Shown: positions 1-10,854 of the stretch, piece after piece
How positions within the stretch are numbered: the first letter of the stretch is position 1
How the letters are laid out: the number at the start of each line of letters is the position of its first letter
Translations under genes and position numbers: made by a program
Assembly: GCA_905182995.1 (NCBI GenBank)
Contig: CAJJDP010000014.1
Span: 455,505 to 519,504 of the forward strand
Source of the DNA: Paramecium octaurelia
Lineage: Eukaryota > Ciliophora > Oligohymenophorea > Peniculida > Parameciidae
Direction: 5' to 3'
DNA length: 64,000 nucleotides
The notes under the pieces: model-generated
What the model was told of the DNA's origin: nothing
Seen by the model: only the letters and a program-made list of their open reading frames with translations
The model's database searches: none

Positions 1-105
1 TATATCAAGATATTAATTTAAGTTTTCTATCATACGAAATATAATATTAATGCAGTTTATACATATTTCAACAAACACACATATATTATATAAATCAATT
101 TAAAA

Positions 106-1145
106 TCATCCTCTATTTTTTTGTTTTTTACTATTGTCTTCTTCCTCAATTAAATCTAATGCCTCCTATTCTATTGATTAAGGTTAGTAAACATAAGGTT
201 ATGGTTTTAAAATTTCAAGTAACCCATTTTCGCTGAATAACAAATAACAATCTTTTAATTGTTTAATATGTCTAATCTATTCAGTAGAATTTGATCCATA
301 TAGGGCAACTATTTCTTATTTTTCATTTTTTTAATAGATTTCCTTTCCGTTGCCTACAAAATATTTAAATTCATTATCAGCCATTACATCAATTAAGTAA
401 TCTTCATGAAATTCATCCTATAAATTATAAACAAATAATAATACATTTTTTATTGCTTAGAACTAATAGAGCTTTTTATCATTTTATTAATCTAAAATTG
501 TAATTTAATTTGTGGTTGTAACACAAAAGCAAAAATTATTCCAATAACCACAAGAGTTCAGAGGCTAATCAAATCTAATCATCATTTGTAATGATTCATC
601 CTCATTTTTCTGGGTTAAATCATATTAAACTAATAAACCATCAGTTGAAGATGATAAAAGTTGTGTCTAATTTTAGGGATGGAAATTCATTGAAGATAAT
701 TCATCATTTTAGGATGAATCAAATCTAGATCTCCATTTCATAACATTAAGATCATAGAAATCAATTCTACCCTCACTTCCACCTGCTAAAATATGCTTAG
801 ATTTAGCTATTGAATAAAATTCTTTTTCGTTCTTAAATTAATGAATTTATTATTTGGATTGTAAATCAAAAACTTTAATTGTTCTATCATTTGAGCAAGT
901 GAATGCTACATTGTTTTCCACTATTAATTATTATATTCTTTTTTAATGATGATTCTTTTATTCCCAAATAACTTATTGAGTATTTAAATCAATCCATTTT
1001 AATGAAAAGTCAGTCATGGCCATTAACACCGTATCATTGATAAATTACAAGGAAAGAGGGAACTTAATGTATTATTAATTGATACTTCGTTATCTGAAAT
1101 TTAGAATTGATTAACAGGTGAATGCTTAACTTTAATATAATCCAT
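106..1145 (-). CDS. WD40-repeat protein, WDR89-like
   Basis: Predicted 338-aa beta-propeller protein. One 23-nt intron (1063-1085, GTATC...TTAAG) joins the first 20 codons to the rest and gives a single frame to TGA at 106-108. WD-type blades are visible: NDRTIKVFDL near residue 75, GGSEGRIDFYDL near 115 and SSSTDGLLVQYDL near 150. The spacing and the STDG blade resemble WDR89, but other small WD40 proteins are possible. WD40 propellers are scaffolds, so no catalytic role is expected. The ATG was chosen because the short first exon has the right frame and a canonical splice. It diverges from the HIT zinc-finger gene across 106 bp. Confidence 0.75.
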
Positions 1146-1251
1146 AAATTAAATTTATGAAATAGAAGGAAAATAATGAAATAGATGAACTTCTAATATT
1201 AACACAGAAATCGAAATTGTTAGTGCCATAATTTAAGCGAATCCAATAATA
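1146..1251. promoter_or_regulatory. Divergent intergenic region, likely shared promoter
   Basis: The 106 bp between the start codons of the WD40 gene (minus) and the HIT zinc-finger gene (plus) must hold both promoters or both 5' UTRs. It is AT-rich with no recognisable conserved element. Confidence 0.4.
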
Positions 1252-2389
1252 ATGCGATTTGTATTCCATCATATTACAACCTATAGTTGTTAAAAATAAA
1301 TGGCTAAATACTCATGTCCTAAATGTAATAAGATGCAATGTTCATTGGACTGTTACAAAACTCACAGTGAAACATGCACATCTTCATTCTAGAAGGAGCA
1401 TGAGATATAGAAGATGAAAGGGTTGAAGGCTTCCTTTGAGGAGTAAATTGAGATGAAAAAAGCTCTTAATCAATTCTATGAAGAAGTAAATTAAAAATGT
1501 AATAAAGTCTAAAGATGAAAATATTGTTCCAATGAATGAGGAGGAGATAAATGAAAGATGGGAAGAATTGCAAGAATTGTGTGAGCAAGGTAAATTGAAT
1601 TTAGATTAATTGACATTGGCTGAATAACATGAGTTTGCAAAGTTTATTTAAGAAATGGTAATATAAGAACCCTGGATTCCCTGGTGGGAAGTAAATGATG
1701 TAAATGATTGATAAATATACAAGGGAGTATTTTCATTATATGTTGATGAATTGGATTAAAATTAAAAGACAAACAAAGAAATTCATCAAAATCCTTACCT
1801 TGAATTTAGATCAACTCTAAAGTAGAAAATCTAAACTGTGGTGCCCTTCAATAAATTATGTAAAATCTAGCATGAAGATTTAAGAAATCATCTATTTAAT
1901 TTAATGTAATTTTTATAGTTATTATTTCAATTTAGTGCTTCGATATCAATCATAGCTAAGGTTCTAGATGGAGACATCATTGAATTGAATAGAGAATTCT
2001 ATAATATGTTCACAATTCTCAGCTACACTATGGATGACAATACTTCATTGATTGGAAATTTAGATCTCTCTTACAAAAAGTTAAAAGAACATGCTCACAA
2101 AGTAGATAAAGGATTAATTTTACCATATATTAATAGGGAGGACTTAATTAAAATATTCTCAAACAAATTTTTTGTTATTGAAATTTTGTTTTATGCTTAT
2201 GATGCCATTCATTCAATTGAACATCAAGCATAAAATGAAGACAATACTGATTTTGCGGAATACAAAAAGTTGATAAAAACACTAAATCTTAAAAAATAAA
2301 AATTGCTGTTTTATATATCTTATGCTTTATCAAAAAATCATGAATTCTATTAGCAAATAAGAACTTAGATCAAAGAATTGAATGAGTGA
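1252..2389 (+). CDS. HIT-type zinc-finger protein, ZNHIT2-like
   Basis: Predicted 363 aa after removal of introns 1486-1507 (22 nt) and 1700-1723 (24 nt). The N-terminal zinc finger has C22-x2-C25, C30-x3-C34 and H38-x3-C42, preceded by C13. The residue expected to be the second ligand of the first pair is Gln16, a TAA codon. The remaining 320 residues are mostly helical and charged, as in ZNHIT2, which works with R2TP/HSP90 in assembling snRNPs and other complexes; that role is inferred from the family. The length is close to ZNHIT2 (about 400 aa). The start could also be Met17. The stop lies only 21 bp from the stop of the convergent phosphatase gene. Confidence 0.7.
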
Positions 2390-2410
2390 ATATATAAAGA
2401 ATCAATAAAA

Positions 2411-3430
2411 TCAACAATTACTACTGATTTCAAATGTTTCTTTGCTTTCTTCATCATCTGTCTAATCCTAAATTTTAAGTTCCACATGAGGGGAATTGAG
2501 TCCTGCCTCTTACCTCAATTCTATTTCTTCAAAGTCCTAATGATTCATAGTATGGGTTCTAGGAATTTCGAATTGTTTTTAGATGTTATCTTGATTCAAA
2601 ACCATAGATTACGAGAGAATCTATTTTTTCCAATTTTTTCGTGAATGCTAATTGTTCAGCATAAATTACTAATATAATTTTGATACAGGTCGAACATCAG
2701 GTTGCTTTAATTATATGGATAAATTACTTGACTAAGCCAAATTAAGAAGGGTAACAACATATCTAACTCTTTATCATTTTTATCCTGTATAAAATCTTTG
2801 ATTAAAAAGCCATTCTCTGGTTAAAATAAAAACGACATTTAGGAATTCTAATTAAATCAATATGCGTTACATCTATTATTAACACTTCTTTTAAGTTTCT
2901 TCCTAATTTATTTAGATTTTTGGTCAGTCCTCCTCTAATTGGAGTGCAACTTTCTCTATAAAGTCTTGTTTGAATCCTTCTTTATGGATCAATAATATCG
3001 ATAACAGGATCAGCATACTCTTTTAAGCTAGCAGTCCATAATACTATGTCAAAATATTCACTTAGTGATTCTATAAATGTTTCCACTCCTGGTCTCACTG
3101 TAACAAATACTTTAAATAATTGACTTTATACAATTATCTAACATATTTTTAATATTACATCAAGTAAAAAATCATAACCATTGTCAGCTTTAAATTAACT
3201 ATGTACCAATGTTTCGTCCAAATCTAAAACACAGAGTTTTCTAGCCTGGGATTTAATTTAATCTAACTTACATGAGATTTTGGAGTATCAATTCCTAATT
3301 AATATCTTTCATTAGCCCTCACATTCTTCTTTTAAAAAAAATAAAGGCATGAACACAGCTATTCTAAAATCGAAGGTTTTCTCTCTCTTTACTCCTACTG
3401 CTACTAATATATAATGTCATTGTTATTCAT
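2411..3430 (-). CDS. SCP/NLI-interacting-factor type phosphatase
   Basis: Predicted 308 aa, HAD-superfamily phosphatase of the FCP1/SCP group, expected to dephosphorylate Ser/Thr, classically in the RNA polymerase II CTD. The catalytic DLDETLVHS motif has its nucleophile Asp61 and Asp63; further downstream are FVTVRPGV, FDIVLWTAS and IIDNS, in family order. Four introns: 3246-3271, 3138-3158, 2848-2870 and 2705-2727. The 21-nt intron at 3138 is a multiple of three without a stop, so its splicing rests on the better domain alignment. The N-terminal 50 residues are Gln/Arg-rich. The ATG lies 17 bp from the ITPase ATG. A larger relative sits at 35994-37735. Confidence 0.85.
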
Positions 3431-3447
3431 CCTCAAATATTTAAATA
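3431..3447. promoter_or_regulatory. 17-bp gap between divergent start codons
   Basis: Only 17 bp, all but a CCTC stretch being A/T (AATATTTAAATA), separate the inferred ATGs of the SCP phosphatase (minus) and ITPase (plus). Promoter elements must overlap the coding regions, or one start is mis-set. Confidence 0.4.
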
Positions 3448-4156
3448 ATGAATTAAAATTAGAATGAGGAAGGTAATATATTTATACACAAAATAGCTCC
3501 TAAAAAGCACACCATAGTTCTCTGCACTGGAAACGTAATTATAAATTCTAATCATCTAGAAAAATAAACTTAAGGAATTTATTCAAATTATGGGAGATCA
3601 ATTTCACATTGATTCTGAACCTGTAGATTGTAATTCATTATTATTATTCACCAGTGCCTGAGTTATAAGGGCCACCTCTTTAAATAGCAAAAGAGAAAGC
3701 CTTGCTCGCATATGAGAAAATCGGAAAGGCCTGTGTTACAGAGGATACTTCATTATGCTTCAATGCTCTTAATGGAATGCCTGGCCCTTATGTGTACATA
3801 TGGTTAATTGTTCTAAAATAGGAAGTGGTTTTTGGATGCAGCAGGACCTGAGGGATTAAGCAAAATGTTAGATGGATTTGAGGATAAGACAGGTTATGCT
3901 CAATGCATTTTATCTTATATGGGACCAGAATTAAAGGAACCATTACAATTTGTCGGATAAACTTCAGGAGTAATTGTGCGACCGAGAGGACCTAGAAATT
4001 TTGGCTGGGATCCAATCTTTTAACCTGATGGATATACAGATACGTATAGATTAGAAATATTTAAGATATGCCGAAATGGATAAGGATTTGAAGAATAAAA
4101 TATCTCATAGGCTTAAGGCAATCCAAAAATTCATTGATCATTTTCTAGTAAATTGA
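3448..4156 (+). CDS. ITPA: Inosine triphosphate pyrophosphatase (ITPase/HAM1)
   Basis: Hydrolyses ITP, dITP and XTP to monophosphates, cleaning non-canonical purines from the nucleotide pool. The predicted protein is 194 aa, the usual ITPase size. Motifs in order: IVLCTGN near the N-terminus, [37 protein letters not shown] and GWDPIFQPDG, with a C-terminal [12 protein letters not shown] helix. Five introns: 3473-3496, 3535-3559, 3630-3654, 3794-3821 and 4044-4065. The first is a stopless multiple of three; its splicing removes an unconserved stretch just before [13 protein letters not shown]. The gene ends 38 bp before the convergent hypothetical gene. Confidence 0.92.
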
Positions 4157-4194
4157 GTGGTATAAAACAATGTGTTTTATGATAAAATGAAATT

Positions 4195-4899
4195 TCATTA
4201 TTTATCTAGAAGATCTGCCATCGTATACAATCTTCTAAAAGATTTCTGATTCGATTTTGGTTTTTCTTCGTTAGGATCAATGACCTTTATTTATATTTGT
4301 TTATTGAATGAAACTATTTTCTTTCCAGGACTAACCTTAGGCGAGTAATCTTCTTTTTAGATTGGTTATAACGAAACCTGCTTATTATGTTTTAACATAT
4401 TCAAATTGGATTTTTATTATTATTATTATTATTATTTAAAATCTTAATTATCAAGCTCGAAGAAATCAAATATATCTGTATGTTCTCGACTGTTTGAACT
4501 TTTTCTTTTGAGAATACTTTTTAATTGCATTTGTTAATCTTACATATTTTCTTCTTTTTTGAAGATGTGACGATGATTTTATTCGTATTATTATTTTGTA
4601 AATGGCTTGAGTATGGATTGCTTTTTTTCTTCTCTAAATATCTCTCTAATAAGTTCTTTTCTTTGTAATTCAATTCTAGATGTGAATTGTTCAGCAGCAG
4701 GTTCAAGATTAGGTATTTTATGGAGATTGAGTAAATCCATACCTTTGGAAGGGATCAAGATGCTGTTTTATTGTTTTCGTAATTAATTTGAAGAGGGAGT
4801 TTGAATAATTTCAGGGAGAAAATTGTTACTTTTTGAGGAGGGTCTAGAAATGAGACTTTGCTTTTTGGTTTCTGATCTTAGCAATGCTTGAGAAATCAT
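4195..4899 (-). CDS. Basic hypothetical protein with KIVSF motif
   Basis: Intronless 234-aa frame with no recognised domain. It is rich in Lys, Gln, Asn and Ser and likely disordered, with a run of seven Gln encoded by TAA repeats (4417-4437). The C-terminal third has PGKKIVSFNKQIQIKV, a [K/R]xVxF-like core followed by a beta-prone stretch, which resembles a PP1 docking motif. The start at 4899 was chosen because it leaves about 130 bp to the cyclase stop. The frame itself stays open further upstream, to an ATG overlapping that stop codon. No function can be assigned. Confidence 0.6.
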
Positions 4900-5030
4900 T
4901 AAATAATTAATTAAGAGAGGACTCGAAAGGATTAAATATTATGAAGAATAAATGGACTCTGAAAAGTTGAGGTTGATGTAATAAGTGATAGAGATAGGAT
5001 TTTAGTAATAATTCTGATATGATAAGAATT

Positions 5031-8000
5031 TCATTTTTCTGTAAGCTCTCTGTATCCTTTCCAATCATGTGGAGCCTTTCCTCCATGAGAATGGATGACC
5101 TCCAAAAGAGTGTTCGATGGACCATCCTTGTGATCTGGAATCATATACTTAAAGATATCATGCAATTTATACCAAAGTCTTAGAAAATAGAGATTACGCA
5201 AGTTCCCATTAACCTTTGATGTAGAATTGGAAGCCCTCTAGCCAAGTCTGGTAAAACTCCTAATTGCAAAGATATATATCAAATTACTTTCGTATAAGGT
5301 TCTCTGGCATGGATGATTTCTTCATCAGTATTAAATTGATCTGCAACATTGATTTTGTCCTTGGATACATCCTTTTGGAGTTAGTTTCTCTTGAATCTAT
5401 TGAGCACTCTGAACTACTTTTATTCTTGTTAATTCATTTTGGTCACGTCAAATTTGTCATGCAATTCTTTCGTTTTGGCTATTAGATTCTTGATTGACAT
5501 ATCAATCGTATGGATTTCTACAGGTTCGATGCTACCTTTGACAGTCACAATATCAATGAGTCGTAATTGTTTCTGACATTACTCTGTGAGATGCTATTTT
5601 AGGATTCCACTAATAAGGATGACAGAACCAAATTATTTGGTGGCAGCTTCTAATCTGGATGCCAAATTGACATTTGGACTCAAATATGATGCGTCGATTT
5701 TAAATGAGGATCCTATTGCACCTTCAATGCCCCATCCCATATGTAATCCAAATCCCATCTTTACAGAGTAATCCTTCATTCTAGCATTCAATCCTGCATG
5801 TTTCTTATACTTTTCCAGTTTCTTGGAAATTGAGATTGCTGTGATAATCTTTAAGAATGACAACACTGCCATGTCACCCTTCTATTTAATATGATGTTCA
5901 GTGCGAACTATAAGTTTGGATGGATATTGGGGATCTGGATGATATTCCATAGGGAAATATTTCCAGACTAGAAGGAAAGCATCTCCAATGTTTTTATTTG
6001 CAGATCCCCCATAACTGTCAACAGTAGAATGTACAATCTCTGCAATCTCATTGACAAACACCATGACATCTTATTGCAGTACTTCCGTAGCATCAGTGAA
6101 ATTTCTGATGTCACAAAATCCAAAGATAGCCATAATCTTCTTACCTGGTAACATGGGATCAACACTGCCTCCTTTTTTAATGTTCTCAGCGATTATTTCA
6201 GACCCTGCCTCTCCAAATCCTACAGCCAATAATGCTCCCACTTTCATTATTAATCTCTACAGAAGATAGGTTTCCATTCTCCTCTCCATATATTTCTACT
6301 TAATTTTCTCATCATCTTCGTCTTTCTCCAGTTACTCCATTATGAGATCCTCTTATTCTTCAATATAGACAGCTTCTAAAGGATTTTGGGCTATCAATTC
6401 TATTTTTTCCATCATCCGTTCTATTGGATCTATCACTAATTCATTGACATCCTTATTAAATAAGACTGCGCTACCAGCCAAGACTATGCATACAAATATG
6501 GTTTAGAAGATAGAAAGAATAGCATTGGTTTTATTGTATTCTACTAAATCAGCCACAGAGCAAGTTACCAAAATGTTATTTGAATCGACTGCAGCATAAT
6601 ATTACTTGTCTGATTATCTATACTCGTCTAATTTATAAGTTGTTTCTTAAAACCAATTGTGATTTTGAGAGTAGTTGAATATTTCGAAATTTGAATCATT
6701 GAGTTTTGGAGAACTCTCTGTCACATTTTGTCTTTATACAAAAACAGCAAGAATTGGATAGATCTCATCTTAATGGAATCCGACATATTATTGAGTAAGA
6801 CTTGAAACAATTTAATAGTTGTCCTTAAACTATGCAATTCTAAAGATACCTGAATCATAAGAATTTATCGTTTCCTAATAAGTATCCAGTTATAAGGCTG
6901 GAATACTTATCAAGATGGATAAAACTATTGTTATGACTCTCCTCATCACCAAATCAGACAATTTAGTACCAACATTACTTTCCTTCACGTTATCACTGTT
7001 CGTTAAAGATATCTGACTTGACTTCAATTATTCATTTAATGTGATTGCAGCATTCACATTGGTTTGATATTGATTTGATTATTGATTAGATTGGGCAGAC
7101 ATCTATGAACCTCCTAAATGGTTGTTCTAGGGAACCTGCGATTGTTGTATCTACCCAATATAAGGTTGCTTACATTCAGTAACTAGTTTTTGTTGTTCGT
7201 TGAGTTCTTATCCATCGTCGTTAGATTTAAAATGCTACCTACCTGAGGGAGGAGGAGATGGATATGAAGAGTTTCTCTACATTAAATATTGTTGATGATG
7301 AGGAGTGCCATTGTTTAATTGTTAAGATTATTGTGATTGTTACATTTATTATTACTATTACTATTACTGCTTTTAATTTTCCTCGCTTATTAGTTTGTTT
7401 TATTTGAGAATCTATTAAAGAATTTTTTTTTATTGCTCTTTTTCATATTATTATCTTGCATGTTTATATAATTTTACCAATCTTACTAAACGAATTATTC
7501 GAATCACTCTTGCTGCCTTCCTAGCCACTCTCGAGGCCCTACCCAATGCTTTTATTGTTGCAGCATTCCCGATATCGCCTTCTTCTCCATACCACAAATC
7601 AGTGATCCAACCAATATCTAATATCATTGTTGCTGTCGAAATTACATCCAAAAAAAAGTAAAACTAATAAAAATCAATAGGAACTAACTACATACATTCA
7701 AAATATAGTTTGGGTTTACTATGGAAGTCAATATTATTTCAAGTGAAAAAAAGGACATACTTATTATAGTTAGAATGAAAAAGATGTCATCCTCCGTTTT
7801 ATCGACTGATAAAATTCTCACGTCATCTCCAAATAAAGCATAAAGAGTTACTATGGCCATTATAATAGAAAATATCCATCCCTCTATCAATTAAGAAATC
7901 CATTTCTATAATGTAGGTGTTTATTTTATGTTTTGCAATTTAGACAGTCTAGCCATTATTGTACTATTCAATCTCCGAGGAGGTTTTTTTCTCTACTCAT

Positions 8001-8217
8001 CGTTTCCACTTTAATTAATCACTAGATTGGAGCCTCTTGCACTTTTTACACTTTTTACACTATTCGGGCTTCTATAAGATCTCAAATCATTCAAGTCAGC
8101 CACGCTGGAAGGACTTCTCACTTTACGAACTTTGCCATCATTTTCAATCTCCTCTTCTCTACTTTGGTCCTTCTTAACAAGAGAGTTGGCTTTCTGTTTA
8201 TCAGTCAACTTTTACAT
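5031..8217 (-). CDS. Class III nucleotide cyclase fused to a voltage-sensor-like module
   Basis: Predicted 1033-aa membrane protein; introns 7664-7695, 5260-5287 and 5148-5172. N-terminal S1-S4 of ion-channel type: S1 about 112-128, S2 about 144-164, S3 about 175-193. S4, about 226-243, has regularly spaced Arg/Lys (RVIRIIRLVRLVKLYK). A Gln-rich linker follows, then a TM near 415-430, an extracytoplasmic region of about 120 residues and a TM near 553-575. The C-terminal class III cyclase domain (about 675-870) has FGFCDIRNFT with a metal Asp, NIGDAFLL with the second Asp, and NLASRLE with the Asn/Arg pair. No S5-P-S6 pore or GYG filter is seen. ATP versus GTP preference is unclear because the substrate loop (KIDASYLSPN) carries an insertion. 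Ciliate cyclases with channel-like N-termini are known. Confidence 0.85.
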
Positions 8218-9374
8218 TAAATTATTAATTGTTATAAGGGGCTCATATATTTGAAATATCAAGCTAATTGAATCAATTTCAATAAAATGAATACCAACTA
8301 GTTCTGAATTTATTATAATTTAATCCTATCCATTGTTTTGAATTTGTTCATTTAAAATTTCCATATATTCGGTTTCTAAATTCAAAGCTGATAGGTTCAA
8401 CATTAAATTTAATTTTTTTACGTATAGAATCATCATTAACCATCTGCATAATGCATTCTTCGATATTTAATATTGTTTTTAAGAACATTGTATTTTGCTT
8501 TACAAATTTTGTTAAGTTACACTACAATATCAATACATTCTAATTTATGATTAGATAATAAACTTGATTATTAAAACTAATAGCTCATAATAACTTCATA
8601 TTTAATACTTCATAGCTTGAAATCAAATCTATATCTAGAAATTCATGAAGGTAATACAATAATTTTATGAAAAATTTGAAATTTATCAACTCTTTTTGTA
8701 AATCTTACATTTATAAATTGTAGATAAAATATTGACTTCTCATCATCTTATTAGAAATATGTTAACTCAATATTAATTAGTTGAAGCGTGTTTACAAATC
8801 TAAATGAATGGTGCTAAACAAATATTGAATCAACTTTTTTTTCCAACGAAACTCTTTCTGAGATTCAAGAATCTAAAATTGATTTTAGCACCATCCACGC
8901 TGAATACCAATATGTTATAATGATAGCATGGATAATTTTAAACCTATAAAATTTAGGATACATTTGATTACAAATATTGATTAATCTCTTCATACTAAAG
9001 GACGGAGAAAATAACTACATTGATTCATTTTAGGATGATTATTAAATTTATGAAATTCCAAATTAAATCTAATTTGTAGCAATTATTTTTAATAAATCAT
9101 AAAATAATCATCATTTTGGAACTGAAATAAAATATAAAAACTATCTTTAATATAGTATAAATTTAATAAATATATCAAAATCATGGAGAATTGTTATTTA
9201 TGGTTATGATTATTAATATTAAGAAGGAATATAAGAATAAGATATATCTTGGAATTAATAATATGAGTCAACTTTTTGCCTGATTTAGTAATGAATATTT
9301 TAAATTGGGTTTAATTTTGCAATATAACTAATTTAACTAAATTCTTGATATAAATGAAATTTATAATAAAATTA
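8218..9374. other. Gene-free 1.16-kb spacer
   Basis: No convincing frame on either strand with the ciliate code, and no tRNA-like cloverleaf noticed. It lies between the cyclase ATG and the next plus-strand gene, so it can hold both promoters. The only structure seen is the inverted repeat at 8808-8894. Confidence 0.5.
8808..8894. repeat. Inverted repeat ATGGTGCTAAA / TTTAGCACCAT
   Basis: An 11-bp perfect arm at 8808-8818 is repeated in reverse complement at 8884-8894, with a 65-bp loop, inside an otherwise featureless spacer. It could form a hairpin in RNA, or be chance. Confidence 0.45.
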
Positions 9375-10040
9375 ATGAAAAAAAGCCAAGTGATAAGGCC
9401 TAACTCCAATCATAAAAATGATATAAAGAATAATCAAATCTACATTCCGAAGGTCTCAAGCATGATAATTTCTGAAAAAATAATGTAGAATCTACTTCGA
9501 ACGACTTCTGGTAATCCACTACCAAAAAATCCACCTAACTAAAATCCGAGTCCCGCGAAAAAGAACTACATATAAAGTCCCATTAAGAATTAAAAGAATG
9601 TTTAACATTCGAATTCTCTCAATAGTTAGAATAATTATGTCGTCACCAATTCAATCAGATATTACAACCCTTCAACTAAGTCCTATTTATCCAATAGTTT
9701 TTCGAAAATTCCTACAAAGAGTGGGCAAAGAGTGTGCTCAATCATAACAAAAACAATGAACCTATCTTCATTAATAAAATATGACTAAAATTCTATCCCT
9801 TTACATAAACTGATATCCAAAATGAAAAAGCAAAGTAAGGATAAAAGATCGATATCTTAATTGCCTACTATGTCAACGGAAAGAGTAGTTCAAGATTCAG
9901 AGAGATAATAACAAAAAAGGAAAAAATCAGTTCGATTTCATGATAAAGTAGAATACCTTGTGATTGGGTGTTCGAAAGGAATTGAAGAATACAAGTATAA
10001 GTTCTTTGAACCTCTGGATTAAGAATCTGTACATTCGTGA
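9375..10040 (+). CDS. Basic hypothetical protein with KSVRF motif
   Basis: Intronless 221-aa frame. Ser/Asn/Lys/Gln-rich and probably disordered over the first 160 residues. The C-terminal block RKKSVRFHDKVEYLVIG is a KSVxF core followed by a beta-prone segment, much like the block in the gene at 4195-4899. The KSVRF core fits the PP1-docking (RVxF) consensus. No enzyme domain is visible. ATG at 9375 is the first in the frame after a long AT-rich spacer. Confidence 0.6.
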
Positions 10041-10218
10041 TGTGTTTTCTAATTACATATTTAATTAATTTGTATATATAAAAATATTAAATTGATAATA
10101 TAGTTTAAATTAAACTTCAAAATAATATAAGTAATTTTATATTACTAAAGGTTTGTATGGAAATGTTTTGGATTCAATTAATGAGACAGGGTTTAATAAA
10201 TAATAATCTAATTAGATA

Positions 10219-10833
10219 ATGGATAAAAACAACCCAAACATAAAAGAATATATATTATCCTAATTAGGAGAGGATCCATCCGAGGAGGCCATCAAATAGG
10301 TTGCTGAAAAAACTTAAGTGTTGCCAATACTGATCAAACAATGGTTGCACTTTTATAAAAGGAATAATTAATCACAAAATGGCTTAGATCTACAACCACA
10401 AAAGCTTGAAAGTGTTCCAAAATTTAATGGAAAATTTGAGCAATATTACGATGTTGAAGACCCTAATTATGAACTTAAACAAAAGAAATAGTTTATATCA
10501 GACAATCATTAGAAGTACACATCTTAAGAAGACAAAACAATAGAAAAGTAATTGAAAGAAGTGGAGAAAGAGATAAAAAAGAGAAAAAAATTGCTGAAAA
10601 CAGACAAGAAATAAGCAGATCCATATTTCAATGAACTTTATGTGTCAGATGAGATAAATTAAGATTTCAAAATCAATGATAATAAGCAATTTAACTTAAA
10701 GGAATAATATATAAATGTGCCCATCTATTACATGATCAAACTAGAGGAGAGTCTCATGGAACAAGCCATTAATATCCATTAAAAAATAGTAAAAATCATA
10801 GAGGCAAAATATGATTATCTTAATTTATTATGA
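10219..10833 (+). CDS. Hypothetical protein with homeodomain-like N-terminus
   Basis: Intronless 204-aa frame. Residues about 18-48 (PSEEAIKQVAEKT...IKQWLHFYKR) align by eye with helices 2-3 of a TALE-type homeodomain: the AEKT turn, the IKxW helix 3 start and trailing basic residues. The usual Asn51 is replaced by Phe, so DNA binding is doubtful. The rest is charged and coiled-coil-like (EKEIKKRKK). The stop is only 21 bp before the ATG of the LRR gene on the same strand. No splice was found that would fuse the two. Confidence 0.55.
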
Positions 10834-10854
10834 GTTTCTAATAATTATATAAAA

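Noticed and set aside
4417..4437. TAA trinucleotide run as a microsatellite without coding role
   Set aside because: It is in frame in the hypothetical gene and encodes seven Gln under the ciliate code.
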